Below are positions 21,078 to 31,394 of a DNA stretch of 64,000 bases, piece after piece. Location: positions 384,831,700 through 384,895,699 of the forward strand of contig CM068372.1 of assembly GCA_034769895.1 (NCBI GenBank), written 5' to 3'. Origin of the DNA: Magicicada septendecula. Lineage: Eukaryota; Arthropoda; Insecta; Hemiptera; Cicadidae. The notes beneath the pieces are model-generated. The model saw only the letters and a program-made list of their open reading frames with translations, had not been told where the DNA came from and ran no database searches. The position numbers were made by a program, and so were the translations under genes. Within the stretch, counting starts at the first letter, position 1. Every line of letters starts with the position of its first letter.

Positions 21078-21430
21078 AGCAATACGTCTACGAGACATAA
21101 TGTTTGAGAAATTGTTATATTGTAATACATATTTTTGAATCAGATTTAGTCATAACATTTGTTTGTTGTAAAATCATGAGTAATGCATTAAGTGCATAAT
21201 AATTTATTTGTACTGCCACCGTAGTTAATTTTAAAATACACCATTTTCATCATCGATTGAGTTTGGAAATGTTCTACACATTTGTACCGTGTTAACTGGG
21301 CATGGGTTCTCATACATTTTCAGAGTTGGATGAAGTAATAGTAGCTCACAAATGGAGCCCTCAGCCTCTCTCCAGCTAAGACCGTAATGCGTGGTAGAAG
21401 TGGCATATCCTACAAGAGGTTGATGCAGAA
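21078..21430. other. Spacer, nothing recognised
   Basis: Unique-looking AT-rich DNA between the gypsy element and a foldback insertion. Confidence 0.6.
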
Positions 21431-21443
21431 AAGTAAGGATTTA

Positions 21444-21749
21444 ATATTGTTCTAAGGCTTTCACGGCCGGCGTCAGACGTATTTGAAGTATTTACCGGGC
21501 TGTTTGGCTGTGGTGCAGGGTTTACAAACAAACCAAACGTTTCAGCAGCACCAATGGCTGCCATCTTCAGTGGAATTCGAGTATACTCAACGCGGGTTGT
21601 CAGTACTGTGGTGAAGACTGACGTTTGACAACCCGCGTTGCGTAGACTCGAATTCCACTGAAGATGGCAGCCATTGGTGCTGCTGAAACGTTTGGTTTGT
21701 TTGTAAAACCTGGACCACGGCCAAACAGCCCGGTAAATACTTCAAATAT
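21444..21749. mobile_element. Palindromic foldback element with 13-bp duplication
   Basis: The 13-mer AAGTAAGGATTTA occurs at 21431-21443 and 21750-21762, framing the insert. The arms (about 21483-21600 and 21630-21740) are nearly identical in inverted orientation, including GAATTCCACTGAAGATGGCA and CCGGGCTGTTTGGC. A short spacer around 21605-21625 forms the loop. Both arms carry the same hammerhead-like core. There is no coding capacity. Confidence 0.87.
21658..21691 (+). ncRNA. Hammerhead-like core
   Basis: CTGAAGA (21658-21664), a 7-bp stem TGGCAGC/GCTGCTG with loop CATTGGT, then AAACGT and T. CCA just before and TGG just after can pair as helix I. The inverted copy on the minus strand of the left arm is identical. 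In a strict hammerhead the last G of the stem should be unpaired G12, so the register is not canonical. Confidence 0.45.
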
Positions 21750-21762
21750 AAGTAAGGATTTA

Positions 21763-22835
21763 GATCACAAATCAATAAAGTTTTCTGGTGGAGGGCAGCA
21801 GTACCCAGTTAAGGCGTAAGAGAAATAATCCTGGACCGGCCTATCTTGGGAATGTTACAGTCGTGAATCAAGTTGGATTCGGTCGGATGTAATACTGCTT
21901 TCAAGGGAAACCGGTCCATTTAGCTCGGTAACACAGCCAGTTTGTGGGAGACAATCCAGACAAAGAAATCGGGCAGGACGTTATACCTCAGGTTGGCAGT
22001 CCCACTATCGTCTTATCCTGCGGTATGCTAGTAACATATTTAGGGAACATATTTCTTACTAAACTGTCGCTAGCAAGATATAAGCTTTGGAGTGACGAAC
22101 AAACCATTTCGGTTTAATCCTTGCTGCTGCTGATGATGATGCTGACGACCGTTTTGATCATTGCTACTGATCTGTGATTGCTATTACCTGTGATCCTGTT
22201 TACAAAAGTGTAATATAAATTTACTAAAACCGTTTACTCATAAGATTTTAAAAATAGATATCAGATTTTTTAAACAAAAATTAAACATCAACCTAAAGAA
22301 AATTAAGAGTTAACAAATATGAAAATAAATATTTAATTAAAATTTGTCAAATTATTTTACAATTTAATTTGTGAAGAAAATGTTCGTCGGGATACTATAC
22401 TCCCTGTCCATTTCTAAGTCCGCATTACTCCTTTGTAATTAAACCTGTTATTTTTCCAAGTCTCTGAGTAATTATTCGCTAATAATTTATTTGGATACAT
22501 GAAGTCTATAATATAGAGGTAATGGTAAGGATACAGAAGAAAAAAGATATTAGGTCTATTAATACTGCTAAAATTAAGAAACTAAAATACTAAGGCCACG
22601 TAATGCACAGACTAAGGCATTGCACAGACTAAGGTATGCACAGACGTAACCTTCAATAAGTTATTATACATAGCAAGATCTAAAGTTCCATCGAGTTATT
22701 TAAAGCAACCCTGTGGCTAGAGTTTGCATTGCCGTATTGATTGCTAACCTTCTTAGGCGAGATAGTACTTGAACACTAAGAGAACCTGATCGGTGGAGTT
22801 ATCAATTTATACTAAGCTAGAAATTTCAATGTAAC
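21763..22835. other. Spacer, nothing recognised
   Basis: No family-like frame and no long repeat. A short duplicated phrase (GCACAGACTAAGG) occurs near 22603-22635. Confidence 0.55.
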
Positions 22836-22848
22836 ATAAAATTATAAT

Positions 22849-23539
22849 ATAATAATATATATAATACTTTCACTTATGAACTTACTGTTTGTCACTTCCC
22901 AAACGTTTCAAGATGTTGTTTCTCTTCTTCAGTGGGTTGAGTACTAACTTTCGATTACAGAATAACCGTTACGGAATGGAGTGTGTGGTGGGGGTTGATG
23001 GTGGGAAGGGATTGGCGCTGAGGTTCGAATTATGTGTGTGGATCAGTGTGTCAAATAGTGTATGTGATTTGTAATGTATCTGTTCATTTAATATGTTGTT
23101 TGGTTGTAGTGTGTGATATCTGTATATTTCAAATTGTTCAGCTGTGTTTAGTTTTCTACTTTTTGGTAAGTAGTTTAATATTTCCATGTTATACAGATAT
23201 CAAAATATTGTTATATTTCCAAAATATACAGATATCACACACTACAACCAAACAACATATTAAATGAACAGATACATTACAAATCACATACACTATTTGA
23301 CACACTGATCCACACACATAATTCGAACCTCAGCGCCAATCCCTTCCCACCATCAACCCCCACCACACACTCCATTCCGTAACGGTTATTCTGTAATCGA
23401 CAGTTAGTACTCAACCCACTGAAGAAGAGAAACAACATCTTGAAACGTTTGGGAAGTGACAAACAGTAAGTTCATAAGTGAAAGTATTATATATATTATT
23501 AAATTAATAAGTGAACGAAGAGGATGCAACAACAAGATA
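22849..23539. mobile_element. Large near-perfect palindrome (foldback element)
   Basis: Arms of about 275 bp, roughly 22852-23131 and 23222-23500, are almost identical inverted copies around a ~90-bp spacer. The mirrored 61-aa frames at 22889-23074 and 23277-23462 exist only because of this symmetry. The 13-mer ATAAAATTATAAT at 22836-22848 and 23540-23552 looks like a target duplication, though it is low complexity. The right side has a ~40-bp tail (23500-23539) outside the palindrome. Confidence 0.85.
23419..23448 (+). ncRNA. Hammerhead-like core
   Basis: CTGAAGA, a weak short stem with an A-rich loop, then GAAACGT and T. CCCA just before and TGGG just after give a 4-bp helix I, the best of the set. 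It is mirrored on the minus strand in the left arm (about 22911-22940). Confidence 0.4.
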
Positions 23540-23559
23540 ATAAAATTATAATGTAACAT

Positions 23560-24234
23560 AATGAATTTTGTTTAAGGAATTCCAGAAATTACAGTTGCGG
23601 AGAGTATTAAACGCTTCGGATTAGTGCCGTACATAATGCGTCATATGAAATCGTTGCAAATTACCGAGAGTTAACTAATGAGGACGATGCTACTGGCACT
23701 CAATTATTAATGGAGGCGGCTTCGTATCGTGCGACATCTGGTGTAGGTGCGGTGAATTACTAACTGTAACGACTGACTACACTATCTGTCCCTGTAATTA
23801 GTCCCCGTACAGGCGGGGCTGTGAAATTAGTTCAGCTGTAAAAGCCTAACACTTCATCCGTATACGTCTTTTTACTTCATTTTTTCAACGATATTCTATA
23901 GAATTTTGTAAGATAAACTTAGTTTTTTTTCATTCTTTATTAGACTTATCTGAGTTGAACTTGCAAGCAGTTTAATTTGTGTACTACAGATTTGTGCTTG
24001 TGTTAGGTTTTGTCCCTTGCTTTCACAACGAAGGATAGTCATAAAATTAGTTGCACTAGTATAAAAAACCAACATGTAGAAAATATTAAATAAATATTTG
24101 TTTATTTCTTTAAAAGTCCTTTCCGATGGGTAGTTTTTATCTGGCAAATCCTCTTCTCGGATTGCTTCCGTGGTATTATTTTTGCTTGGCATTTCGATCC
24201 CTAGAATCTGGACCCGCTCTCACAAGCTGTGAGT
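23560..24234. other. Spacer, nothing recognised
   Basis: A 98-aa minus frame at 23896-24192 has no family motif I know. Nothing else is supported. Confidence 0.5.
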
Positions 24235-24840
24235 AAAGATTAAAAGACCTCGGTAAGTTTCACATTTATTATTTACCTCTGACAGCTGTCACTCGCCTTT
24301 CCCATGTCTCGCTCGCATAAATCAATGTGGGTACTGCAATTGTCTTATAAAATTTAATCCTTGTGCTGTGTCTTGTTTTATTTCTGAGATTTCTGTGAAT
24401 CGTACCACAATTATTCCAAAATTTTTTTATTTTCTCTCTTATATATATTCAGATTCATAGTTTACTGCACAGCTGAGATATTTAAAACGGCTCGCTTGTT
24501 CTAAAGTGCTGTTTTTTTTAACTATCTTAGTCCGCACTGATCTTAGTCCTCACTGGATATTTACTGCACCTTTAACGGCCATGAAATTGTCAGTGAGTAC
24601 TCTCTTGCTACTTCTTGTAATTGAAATATAGCCATTTGTAAATTATCCCCATTTTCTTGAATAAGAACTATGTCATCGGCATATAGCAGGTAACCCATAC
24701 AAATTGATTTGTTAAGCTGTATTCCCGATGTCACTTTGGATTTCCATGCTCTCAACATGTCGTCAATGTATATATTAAACAAGGTTGCGGAAACACAGCA
24801 TCCCTGTTCACGTATGAATGTTATGAATGCATGAATGCAT
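24235..24840 (-). pseudogene. LINE RT fragment with YADD box
   Basis: Minus strand 24782 down to 24561 reads 'MFNIYIDDML', then 'GYLLYADDIVLIQENGDNLQ', the RT motif B-C region with the catalytic YADD. It is preceded by 'GCCVSATL' (GxPLSPxLF-like). Downstream, 24560-24240 is the post-palm region, frame-shifted and closely similar in DNA to 53990-54115 and, in the opposite orientation, to 50215-50570. A fragment of a LINE distinct from the Jockey copies. Confidence 0.8.
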
Positions 24841-25469
24841 GAATTAATGAGTGCTCACGCATATATCGAAAGGTCTCATCTGATTGGCTGCCGAGTTACA
24901 ATGCAGTCAGTAGCACAACCGGTTCCCGTAATACACGTAATGATCAAGTACTATTCGGTCAGACATCGTAAATGAATGTACATTGTAATTCGAGACTTGC
25001 TACATCAGTCAGAAGGAACACCGACAATTATCATGGCCGTAAATCTTTGTATTAAACTAGCGTAAATTAACATAATAAGTACGTTTGTTAACACGGCAGT
25101 TAAATATTTTAACAGTGTGTAACGTTAGGTAGGAAATTAAGAAGGCGTTGTGAAAGGGGGCCATAAATCCCACAATGACAAGGAAGTGTAAAACAAGTGA
25201 CTTTGTAATTAATTTAGTTTAATTTACTGTAGTAGTAGTAGACTGCTGCTGTATTTGTAAGTGATTGAGTTGTAAGTGTCGTCGGCTTGTGTATTTGTGT
25301 TTGACTTTGAGTTAGGAACGAAGTTGCTCAGATCACTCAGTAAATATGCTACTTCGATTCCATGTTTACACTGCCAATCCTTGTACCGTCACAGTCTTTA
25401 GAGGGTAGATCCAATCATATCTGTACTTCACCACAACTGTATGTGCCAATAAAATAACGTGTTACAATA
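24841..25469. other. Spacer, nothing recognised
   Basis: No motif-bearing frame and no clear repeat boundaries. Confidence 0.5.
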
Positions 25470-25637
25470 TGCTACGGCGGTCGCACGTATCGCTGTATAC
25501 AATCAATGGAATAAATATTTTTACGCCAGAGAATTCGTTAATCACAACTTAAGTAGTACTTTCAATAAACAAACACAACACACACTCATATATATAACAA
25601 GTTTCCACGTTCATTTGTCAATACAAGTATCGTAACA
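25470..25637 (+). mobile_element. Short LTR-like element, relative of repeat B
   Basis: 168 bp from TGCTACGGCGG to CGTAACA, flanked by a perfect AATA duplication at 25466-25469 and 25638-25641. The first ~25 bp resemble repeat B (compare 29706), after which it differs, as if internally deleted. It is small enough to be a TRIM-like or MITE-like derivative. Confidence 0.6.
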
Positions 25638-25641
25638 AATA

Positions 25642-25830
25642 ATAGAGTTATTACGCCAATATTGGTTTTAGCCTCTTCAACGACTTTTCTGTATTCAGTC
25701 CTCTTATTACGTAGTAATCTCCATCTTTTTATCCCTATATTCCTCAGACCTGGCTCAGTATTCTCGAACCATCTTTTCCTTGTCCTTCCTCTTGATGTTC
25801 TTCTTCCTGATCTCAGTTATCGAATTTACA
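25642..25830 (-). pseudogene. LINE C-terminal fragment
   Basis: The minus-strand translation contains 'GIKRWRLL' and 'TEYRKVVEEAKTNIG', the common end of LINE polyproteins (xRWRxxxxDRxxWRxxVxEAKxxxG). It lies directly against the short LTR-like element. Only the last ~60 codons remain. Confidence 0.65.
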
Positions 25831-25984
25831 TGGGAATTCTCTGTTGAATTAATAATACTAGAACAGAATAATAAAAACTTAACAGTTTATACCAAATATT
25901 GCTGTCCAGCAACAAGCAATGAATAGTAAGTCACAACTATGTCTGCATAATAAGACCTCTTATTGCTTCGGTTTTCAATATCTT

Positions 25985-26250
25985 CTTCTTCTTCCCTAGC
26001 ACTACAGCCCTTAATTCACCTTGGTTGTTAGCTTCTTCTTTCTTCTGCCAGGCGTTTCCAATTCCTGATTCACATGTTTCTAAAATCTGCTTCTGCCTCT
26101 ACCAGCCAATGCCTTATAGGCTTTCCTCGCCACCCCACTCATTACAATTCTGCATAGATTCTCTTTAGTTGTCTGTCTCGGTTGATTCTCTCTAAATGCC
26201 CTTATGTGTCAATCCTTGTAGAATGAATACACTGTACCACGTCTCCCACT
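25985..26250 (-). pseudogene. LINE 3' end with short GAA tail
   Basis: On the minus strand it ends in (GAA)4-5, seen as TCTTCTTCTTCTT at 25983-25995. Upstream sequence resembles the last codons of the LINE C-terminus (RHWLVEAEADFRN-like). Heavily diverged. Confidence 0.5.
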
Positions 26251-26263
26251 TTGAATAGAATAT

Positions 26264-26540
26264 CGTTACGACGACCACACAGACATTAACACCAAAGAAG
26301 CCACTAATTGCAAACTTTAATTAGATACAATCAAAAGTTGGAAATCCGCAAACCCACTCTTAAACAATAATTCAAGTTAAATTTGTCTAACACACAGCAG
26401 TAACTGTCACCTTATTACAGTTTCGCTTCGCACTAATTACACGATAAACAGTTTCAACTGAACCGCGACAAACACTTTGATCTGCACTCTACAATAACGC
26501 CAGGTTTAACCAAACTGCTATGCCGGCCGCTGACGCTTAT
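26264..26540 (+). mobile_element. LTR-like repeat B, fragment
   Basis: Starts CGTTACGACGA and follows the diverged branch also seen at 2672: CACCAAAGAAGCCACTAATTG, then TTTAATTAGATACAA, and CTTATTACAGTTT. No closing CGTAACA is found, so it is truncated on the right. Confidence 0.6.
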
Positions 26541-26579
26541 GTACGGTATGTCCCGCAGAGGTTGTAGAGACATCATCAT

Positions 26580-26820
26580 TTTACTTACTTACTTACTTTC
26601 TTACTTACTTACTAACTCACGTACTTACTTACTTATTTACTTACCAACTCACGTAATTAATTACTTATTTACTTACCAACTCACGTACATATTTACACAC
26701 CTTCTTTCTTATTTAATTACTTATATAATTCTTATTTACTTACTTAGTTACGTACTTACTTTTACTTACTGAGTTACTCACCTATTGCTTACGTACTTGC
26801 AGACTTACTTATTTACTTAA
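26580..26820. repeat. (ACTT)n-type tetranucleotide array, degenerate
   Basis: About 240 bp dominated by ACTT/TTAC units with interruptions such as CAACTCACGTA. The 77-aa Leu/Tyr/Thr frame across it is a by-product of the repeat. Confidence 0.9.
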
Positions 26821-26885
26821 TCCTAACTCGTGTACACAATGATGTATAAGAGTGTCAATTTTATTTTAATTTTCCCACTGATTTT

Positions 26886-27844
26886 ACTTCCATATTCCAT
26901 AAGGAAATGGAAGTATGGTGATGGCAAAAAAAATCGTGTACGAGATAATTGCAGATTCTGATTGTACTACCCTCAAAACATGAAAAAAAGTCATTTTCGA
27001 GAAGTGTGTGTGTGTGTGTGTGTGTGTCTGTGTGTCTATCTCTGTCTGTAGATTTTTTTTGGCAAACGATAACAGCCGCAAATTCAAACAGAATCCAATA
27101 ATGTTTTGTATGCAGCCCTGAATTGTAGAGTTCTCAAGGCTTATTGTTTTTGGTGAAGATCGGTTAAGGGAAAGGGGTAGTTTACCTGCAACATTTTATG
27201 TTGTAACAAGAGAAATTTTTTCATGACGAACGCTAACTGCCGTAAATTCAAACAGAATCAAATAATTATTTACATATGTGCCTGAGCTGTAGAAGACTCA
27301 AGGCTTGTTGATTTTGGTGAAGATCGGTTACGGGGAAAGGGCAGTTTACCTGAAACACTTTTTGTTGCAACAAAAGTAAAGTATTTAATTTTGATAAATA
27401 AAGTATCCTGATAAGAAGATCTTAATAATCCACTGTAGAAACTTAGATGAAATATCTATAAATGAAGAGGCTAGTTGAACGAAGTGGAGGTAATTTTCTA
27501 TAAATGAAAATTATAGTTGAAGAGGGAGGGGATAATTTTTATATGTGTACTACGTTATCGGCAACAAAGTAGTAGTTTGTTGTTAAAATTCCTTCCCGGG
27601 CTGTTTGGCCGTAGTCCAATGTTTTCTGCAAAACCAGACGTTTCGGCAGTGCCGTCGACTGCCATCATCAGTGAAAATCGAGTTCGATAACGTGTGGTGG
27701 TATATAGTGATCACAGTACTGTGGTTAAGGCTGAAGCAATAGGTGGACAGAAGTAGTTTTTATGGAAATATTTCATTTTAAAAATGATTTAAAATATAAA
27801 TCTTAGAACATGGTAGTCATGTATGGTTCTCCATATCGATATTT
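26886..27844. repeat. Repeat C, tandem unit 1
   Basis: 959-bp unit from ACTTCCATATTCCATAAGG to CCATATCGATATTT. Contents in order: a conserved ~120-bp block ending TCATTTTCGAGAAG, a GT microsatellite (27004-27035), a block with AAATTCAAACAGAATC and GGTGAAGATCGGTTA which is itself duplicated (about 27060-27210 and 27215-27370), then CCGGGCTGTTTGGCCG, the hammerhead-like core (27638-27671, minus), and a 3' block ending GTCATGTATGGTTCTCCATA. No coding capacity. A second unit follows head-to-tail. Confidence 0.85.
27638..27671 (-). ncRNA. Hammerhead-like core in repeat C unit 1
   Basis: On the minus strand: CTGATGA, a 7-bp stem TGGCAGT/ACTGCCG, then AAACGTC. TCA before and TGG after can form a short helix I. 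Unit 2 (28512-28545) has CGGCAGT/ATTGCCG at the same place: the closing pair changes from T-G to C-G and another from T-A... G-C pairing stays compatible, so the stem is kept while its sequence drifts. Its first C is mutated to A-T context (ATGATGA) in unit 2. Confidence 0.45.
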
Positions 27845-27965
27845 ACTTCCATGTTCCATAAGGAAATGGAAGTATGGTGATGGTGAAAAAAATCGTGTTC
27901 CAGATAAGGGCTGATTCTGATTGTACTACCCTCAAAACATGAAGAAAATCATTTTGCGGAAAGTA

Positions 27966-28063
<98 letters not shown>

Positions 28064-28724
28064 ATTTTTTATGGCAAACGATAACTGCCGTAAATTCAAA
28101 CAGAATAAAATAATTTTTTGTATGTGTACCTGAGTTGTAGTGACTTCAAGTATTATTGATTTTGATGAAGATCGGTTAAGGGGAAGGGGTAGTTTACCTG
28201 CAACGTTTTATGTTTTAACAAGAGTAAAATACGTTAATTTAACAAGAGTAAAATGTACTTAATATTGATAAATAAAGTATCCACAATAGATAGTCATAAT
28301 AATCCACTATAGAAAGGTAAGTGAAATATTTATAAATAAAAAGGGTAGTTGAAGGGACAGGGGGTAATTTTTATAAATAAAAATTAATTTTGAAGATGGA
28401 GGGGATAATTTTTTATATGTGTACTACGTTATCGGCAACAAAGAAGTAGTTTGTTGTTAAAATTCTTTCCCGGGCTGTTTGGCCGTGGTCCAATGTTTTC
28501 TACAAAACCAGACGTTTCGGCAATGCCATCGACTGCCGTCATCATTGAAAATAGAGTGCACTAACGTGAGGTGGTATACGTTAGTAACCACAGTACCGTG
28601 TGGTTAAGACTGAAGAAAGAAAGTAAAAAGAAGTAGTTTCTATCGAAATATTTTATTTCGAATATGATTTTAAATATAAATCTTAGAACATGGAAGTCAT
28701 GTATAGTTCTCCATACCGATATTT
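27845..28724. repeat. Repeat C, tandem unit 2
   Basis: 880-bp head-to-tail copy of unit 1, ACTTCCATGTTCCATAAGG to CCATACCGATATTT. It has a much longer GT array and lacks the internal ~155-bp duplication of unit 1. It carries a mutated hammerhead-like core at 28512-28545 (minus). Confidence 0.85.
27968..28060. repeat. (GT)n microsatellite, ~46 units
   Basis: Uninterrupted GT run inside repeat C unit 2, at the same internal position as the GT run of unit 1 and the CA run of the inverted copy at 41465-41860. Confidence 0.97.
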
Positions 28725-29256
28725 GAGTTTTGTTAACCTACAGTTAATCTACACTAATTGAATACATCTGACATATCGCTCTTTATTTGTTTCACTTAAG
28801 ACTAAGATCGTTTCTCTTTTGAAATAGATTAACTTCGTGTACATATAATCTCAACCATCTCAATGCTAGAAATCACTTTATATTACAAGAAAGTTGGTTG
28901 GCGTCATGTCGCACGGTTAGTTTCAAAAGTTAACTTTGCTTTTCGCTTAGTTATTCACCTGAGGATTCTGCCAATCAGGATAACAGCATCAGACCTTTCG
29001 TGACCTAGATATTGTATAACAGCGAACAGTATTAGTTTGTTGTGGCGCCGACGCCGACCGGGGAAGCCATAAGCTTAATGAGAACCGTCACTTTGTACGT
29101 CAATCTCTAACAACGTCTGCGCTTTGTGATGTCGAGATTTTACTGCCATTATTGTTGAACGTGTGGATTAATACACCGAGCGTTACGTTTATGTCCAATT
29201 AGACTACGTTACCGATTAGACTAGTAGACTTCATGTTTTGCACTTTTAATAAAAAA
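28725..29256. other. Spacer, nothing recognised
   Basis: No repeat ends or coding motifs seen. Confidence 0.5.
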
Positions 29257-29503
29257 CCGGGCGGCTCAGTAGACCGCCTGGTATGGCACCTGGCTACTAA
29301 TCTAGAGGTCCCGTTTCGATTCCGGGGTGTCAAAGAATGTCAGCTTTGAGACTGGTAAAACAGGTCTGGAAATACAAATCCATAGGACACAGGTGGGTGG
29401 ATAGACCCAGGAAGAGGTGGCCGGAGGATTTTTGAAAGCGGAACAGGCAGAACTTTGCCTATGGCGTGTTGTAAAGAAGATGATGATGATGATGATGATG
29501 ATG
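29257..29503 (+). mobile_element. tRNA-derived SINE
   Basis: Begins CCGGGCGGCTCAGTAGACCG. An A-box-like GGCTCAGTAGACCGCCTGG lies at 29263-29281 and a B-box-like GTTTCGATTCC at 29313-29323, 50 bp apart, the layout of a pol III tRNA promoter. A ~150-bp body follows and the element ends in (GAT)8-9 at 29479-29503. The tail, GGACACAGGTGGGTGG to AAGAGGTGGCCGG, resembles a LINE 3' end, as expected if it borrows LINE machinery. The target duplication is not clear. Confidence 0.75.
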
Positions 29504-29705
29504 AAACTTACAAAATATAACAGCACAAGATTACATTACTATTGGACGATCCAACATGTTAGCTAACTATAAGGTGTAGTGACAACAGAGGGTGGAAAGA
29601 TCGATAAGCATATTCTCGAGAGGGTTTGAAAAGGAAAGATAAATACAAGATGACTACACTCTACAGAGTAGGATAAAGACATAACAGAATACACGATAAC
29701 AATGT

Positions 29706-29940
29706 ATTTTTACGGCGGTCTCACGAATCGTAGTATTGTACAGTGGAAACACAATACAGACACCAATGAAGTCACTAGTAATCAGCTTTAGAATGGTACA
29801 ACAATTCTAGTTAAATTTGTCCACACACAGTAACAATGTCAATTATTAGAGTTCCGCACTATTCTAACACAATACTTACTTTCCACTAATCAGCAACACC
29901 ACTTGACCTGCACTCTACAATTTCGCTATTACCACTATTC
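29706..29940 (+). mobile_element. LTR-like repeat B, 5' fragment
   Basis: TTTTACGGCGGTCTCACGAA start, then ACAGTGGAAACACAATACAG, GACACCAATGAAGTCACTA and TTAAATTTGTCCACACACAG as in other copies. Similarity ends near 29940 where an AT-rich foldback begins. Confidence 0.65.
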
Positions 29941-29974
29941 CTAATAATAATTATAATTATAATTATGTATTTTA

Positions 29975-30483
29975 TACTATTATTAATAATAACAAAACAT
30001 TTTAGAAGAATATATTTTTATTGTTTTGTGAATTACAATGTTTCAGTAGTATTCAACTACTATCATCAGATATAAAATTAATAAATTTAAAACTTTTTAA
30101 AATCAATTGTTCTAAACAACTGTTTTATATGTAGACTAATTTTAATGTTTTATATGTGTATATAAGATATGTTATATAATTAATTGTAAAATATAATATA
30201 ATTATATTCTCATGAAAATAATATCATTTTTTGTGTTAATCTGAATGTTCTGATATTAATTTATTACTGTTTTATGTTTAAATATTTCTAAAGTTTCCCG
30301 TAAGGTCATTTTTGGACCTTTGGAAATATGTTTGAATAAAGTGATGTTATTAAAAAAAGGTTTATATTTGGTAATTTTATATCTGATGATGGCAGTTGAA
30401 TACTACTGAGACATTGTAATTCAGAAAATAATAAAAATATATTCTTGTAAAATTTTGTTATTTTTAATGATAATATAAAGTAT
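29975..30483. mobile_element. AT-rich foldback element
   Basis: Arms of about 110 bp: left 29975-30087, right 30370-30483, mirrored with modest divergence. AAGAATATATTTTTATT at the left pairs with its complement at the right. Each arm has the core: minus strand 30038-30069 (CTGATGA, 7-bp stem TAGTAGT/ACTACTG, AAACATT) and plus strand 30383-30414 (CTGATGA...GAGACATT). No certain target duplication. Confidence 0.75.
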
Positions 30484-30834
30484 ATGTACAAGAAAAATAT
30501 GAGCATTTATGAATAAATTATTTTATATATGAAGCCAAAACCGTTAAGTGGGTTAAAATCACAATTAAAAGTAAAGCTTAATATTCTTTACTTCTAACAT
30601 TGATACAATTCCTATTCGTCTACAAAACTTGTCAAATTTGTCTCTTTATCTTTTCGTAAGCCTCCCCACACCTTTTTTCTGGTATTTATACTGTAATAAG
30701 TGTCTGTAATTTATAATTTACTAACTATGATAGCAGGTATTACATTTAAATTTTTTGGAATCTGATGTCTCATATTGTCATATAACGATATCAACAGAAA
30801 GTCAAATAAATTTACTTATACTTGTGAAATAATA
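30484..30834. other. Spacer, nothing recognised
   Basis: AT-rich, no supported feature. Confidence 0.5.
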
Positions 30835-31262
30835 AGACGACTATTGATGAATAAAACAAAAAGAGAGACACAGCTAAAGTTCTATAAGTTTGTGGCTGTG
30901 CCGACTTTAATGTATGGATGTGAAATATAGACTATCCTGCAAAAAAGATATTTCAAAAATACAGGCCACGGAAATTAAATTTTTGTCAGCAGTGAAGGGA
31001 TGTAGTTTGAGAGATCGTCTACGAAACGACGACGTAAGGAAGACCTGAAGTTACAGTCGGTTCTGGAGAGAATAAAGGAATACAGGAAGAATTGGAGGTC
31101 CCATGTGAAACGCATGGTAGACACGCGTATTCCTAAACAAGCATCTGAATATAGGCCAGTGGGGACGAGGGATCGTGAAAGACCCTGAAAAAGTGGTCAG
31201 AGACTCTGTGAAGTCGAAATGGGCTATATCCCAAGTAACAAAGAAGGAGAAGAAAATATGTA
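30835..31262 (+). pseudogene. LINE C-terminus and 3' end
   Basis: Plus strand reads 'TQLKFYKFVAVPTLMYGCE', then 'RIKEYRKNWRSHVKRMVDTRIPKQASEYRPVGTRDRERP', the usual LINE C-terminal order, with stops. It ends in a GAAGGAGAAGAAAA tail, a degenerate GAA 3' end. Same family as 48890-49250. Confidence 0.75.
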
Positions 31263-31394
31263 GGTATATGTATATTGCCTTAACATATTAAAGGCACAAT
31301 AGCTTAACCAAAAGAGTCACAGAAGGGATGATAGAGGTAAAAAATTATAAAGGAAGAGCACGTTTGGAATTTATAACTCAGGTTATGAACTATA

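Noticed and set aside
22889-23462. Two identical-looking 61-aa proteins on opposite strands
   Set aside because: They are mirror images from the palindrome, not genes.
28960-29000. Another hammerhead-like core (CTGAGGA...)
   Set aside because: The CTGANGA box is CTGAGGA and no GAAAC follows at the right distance.
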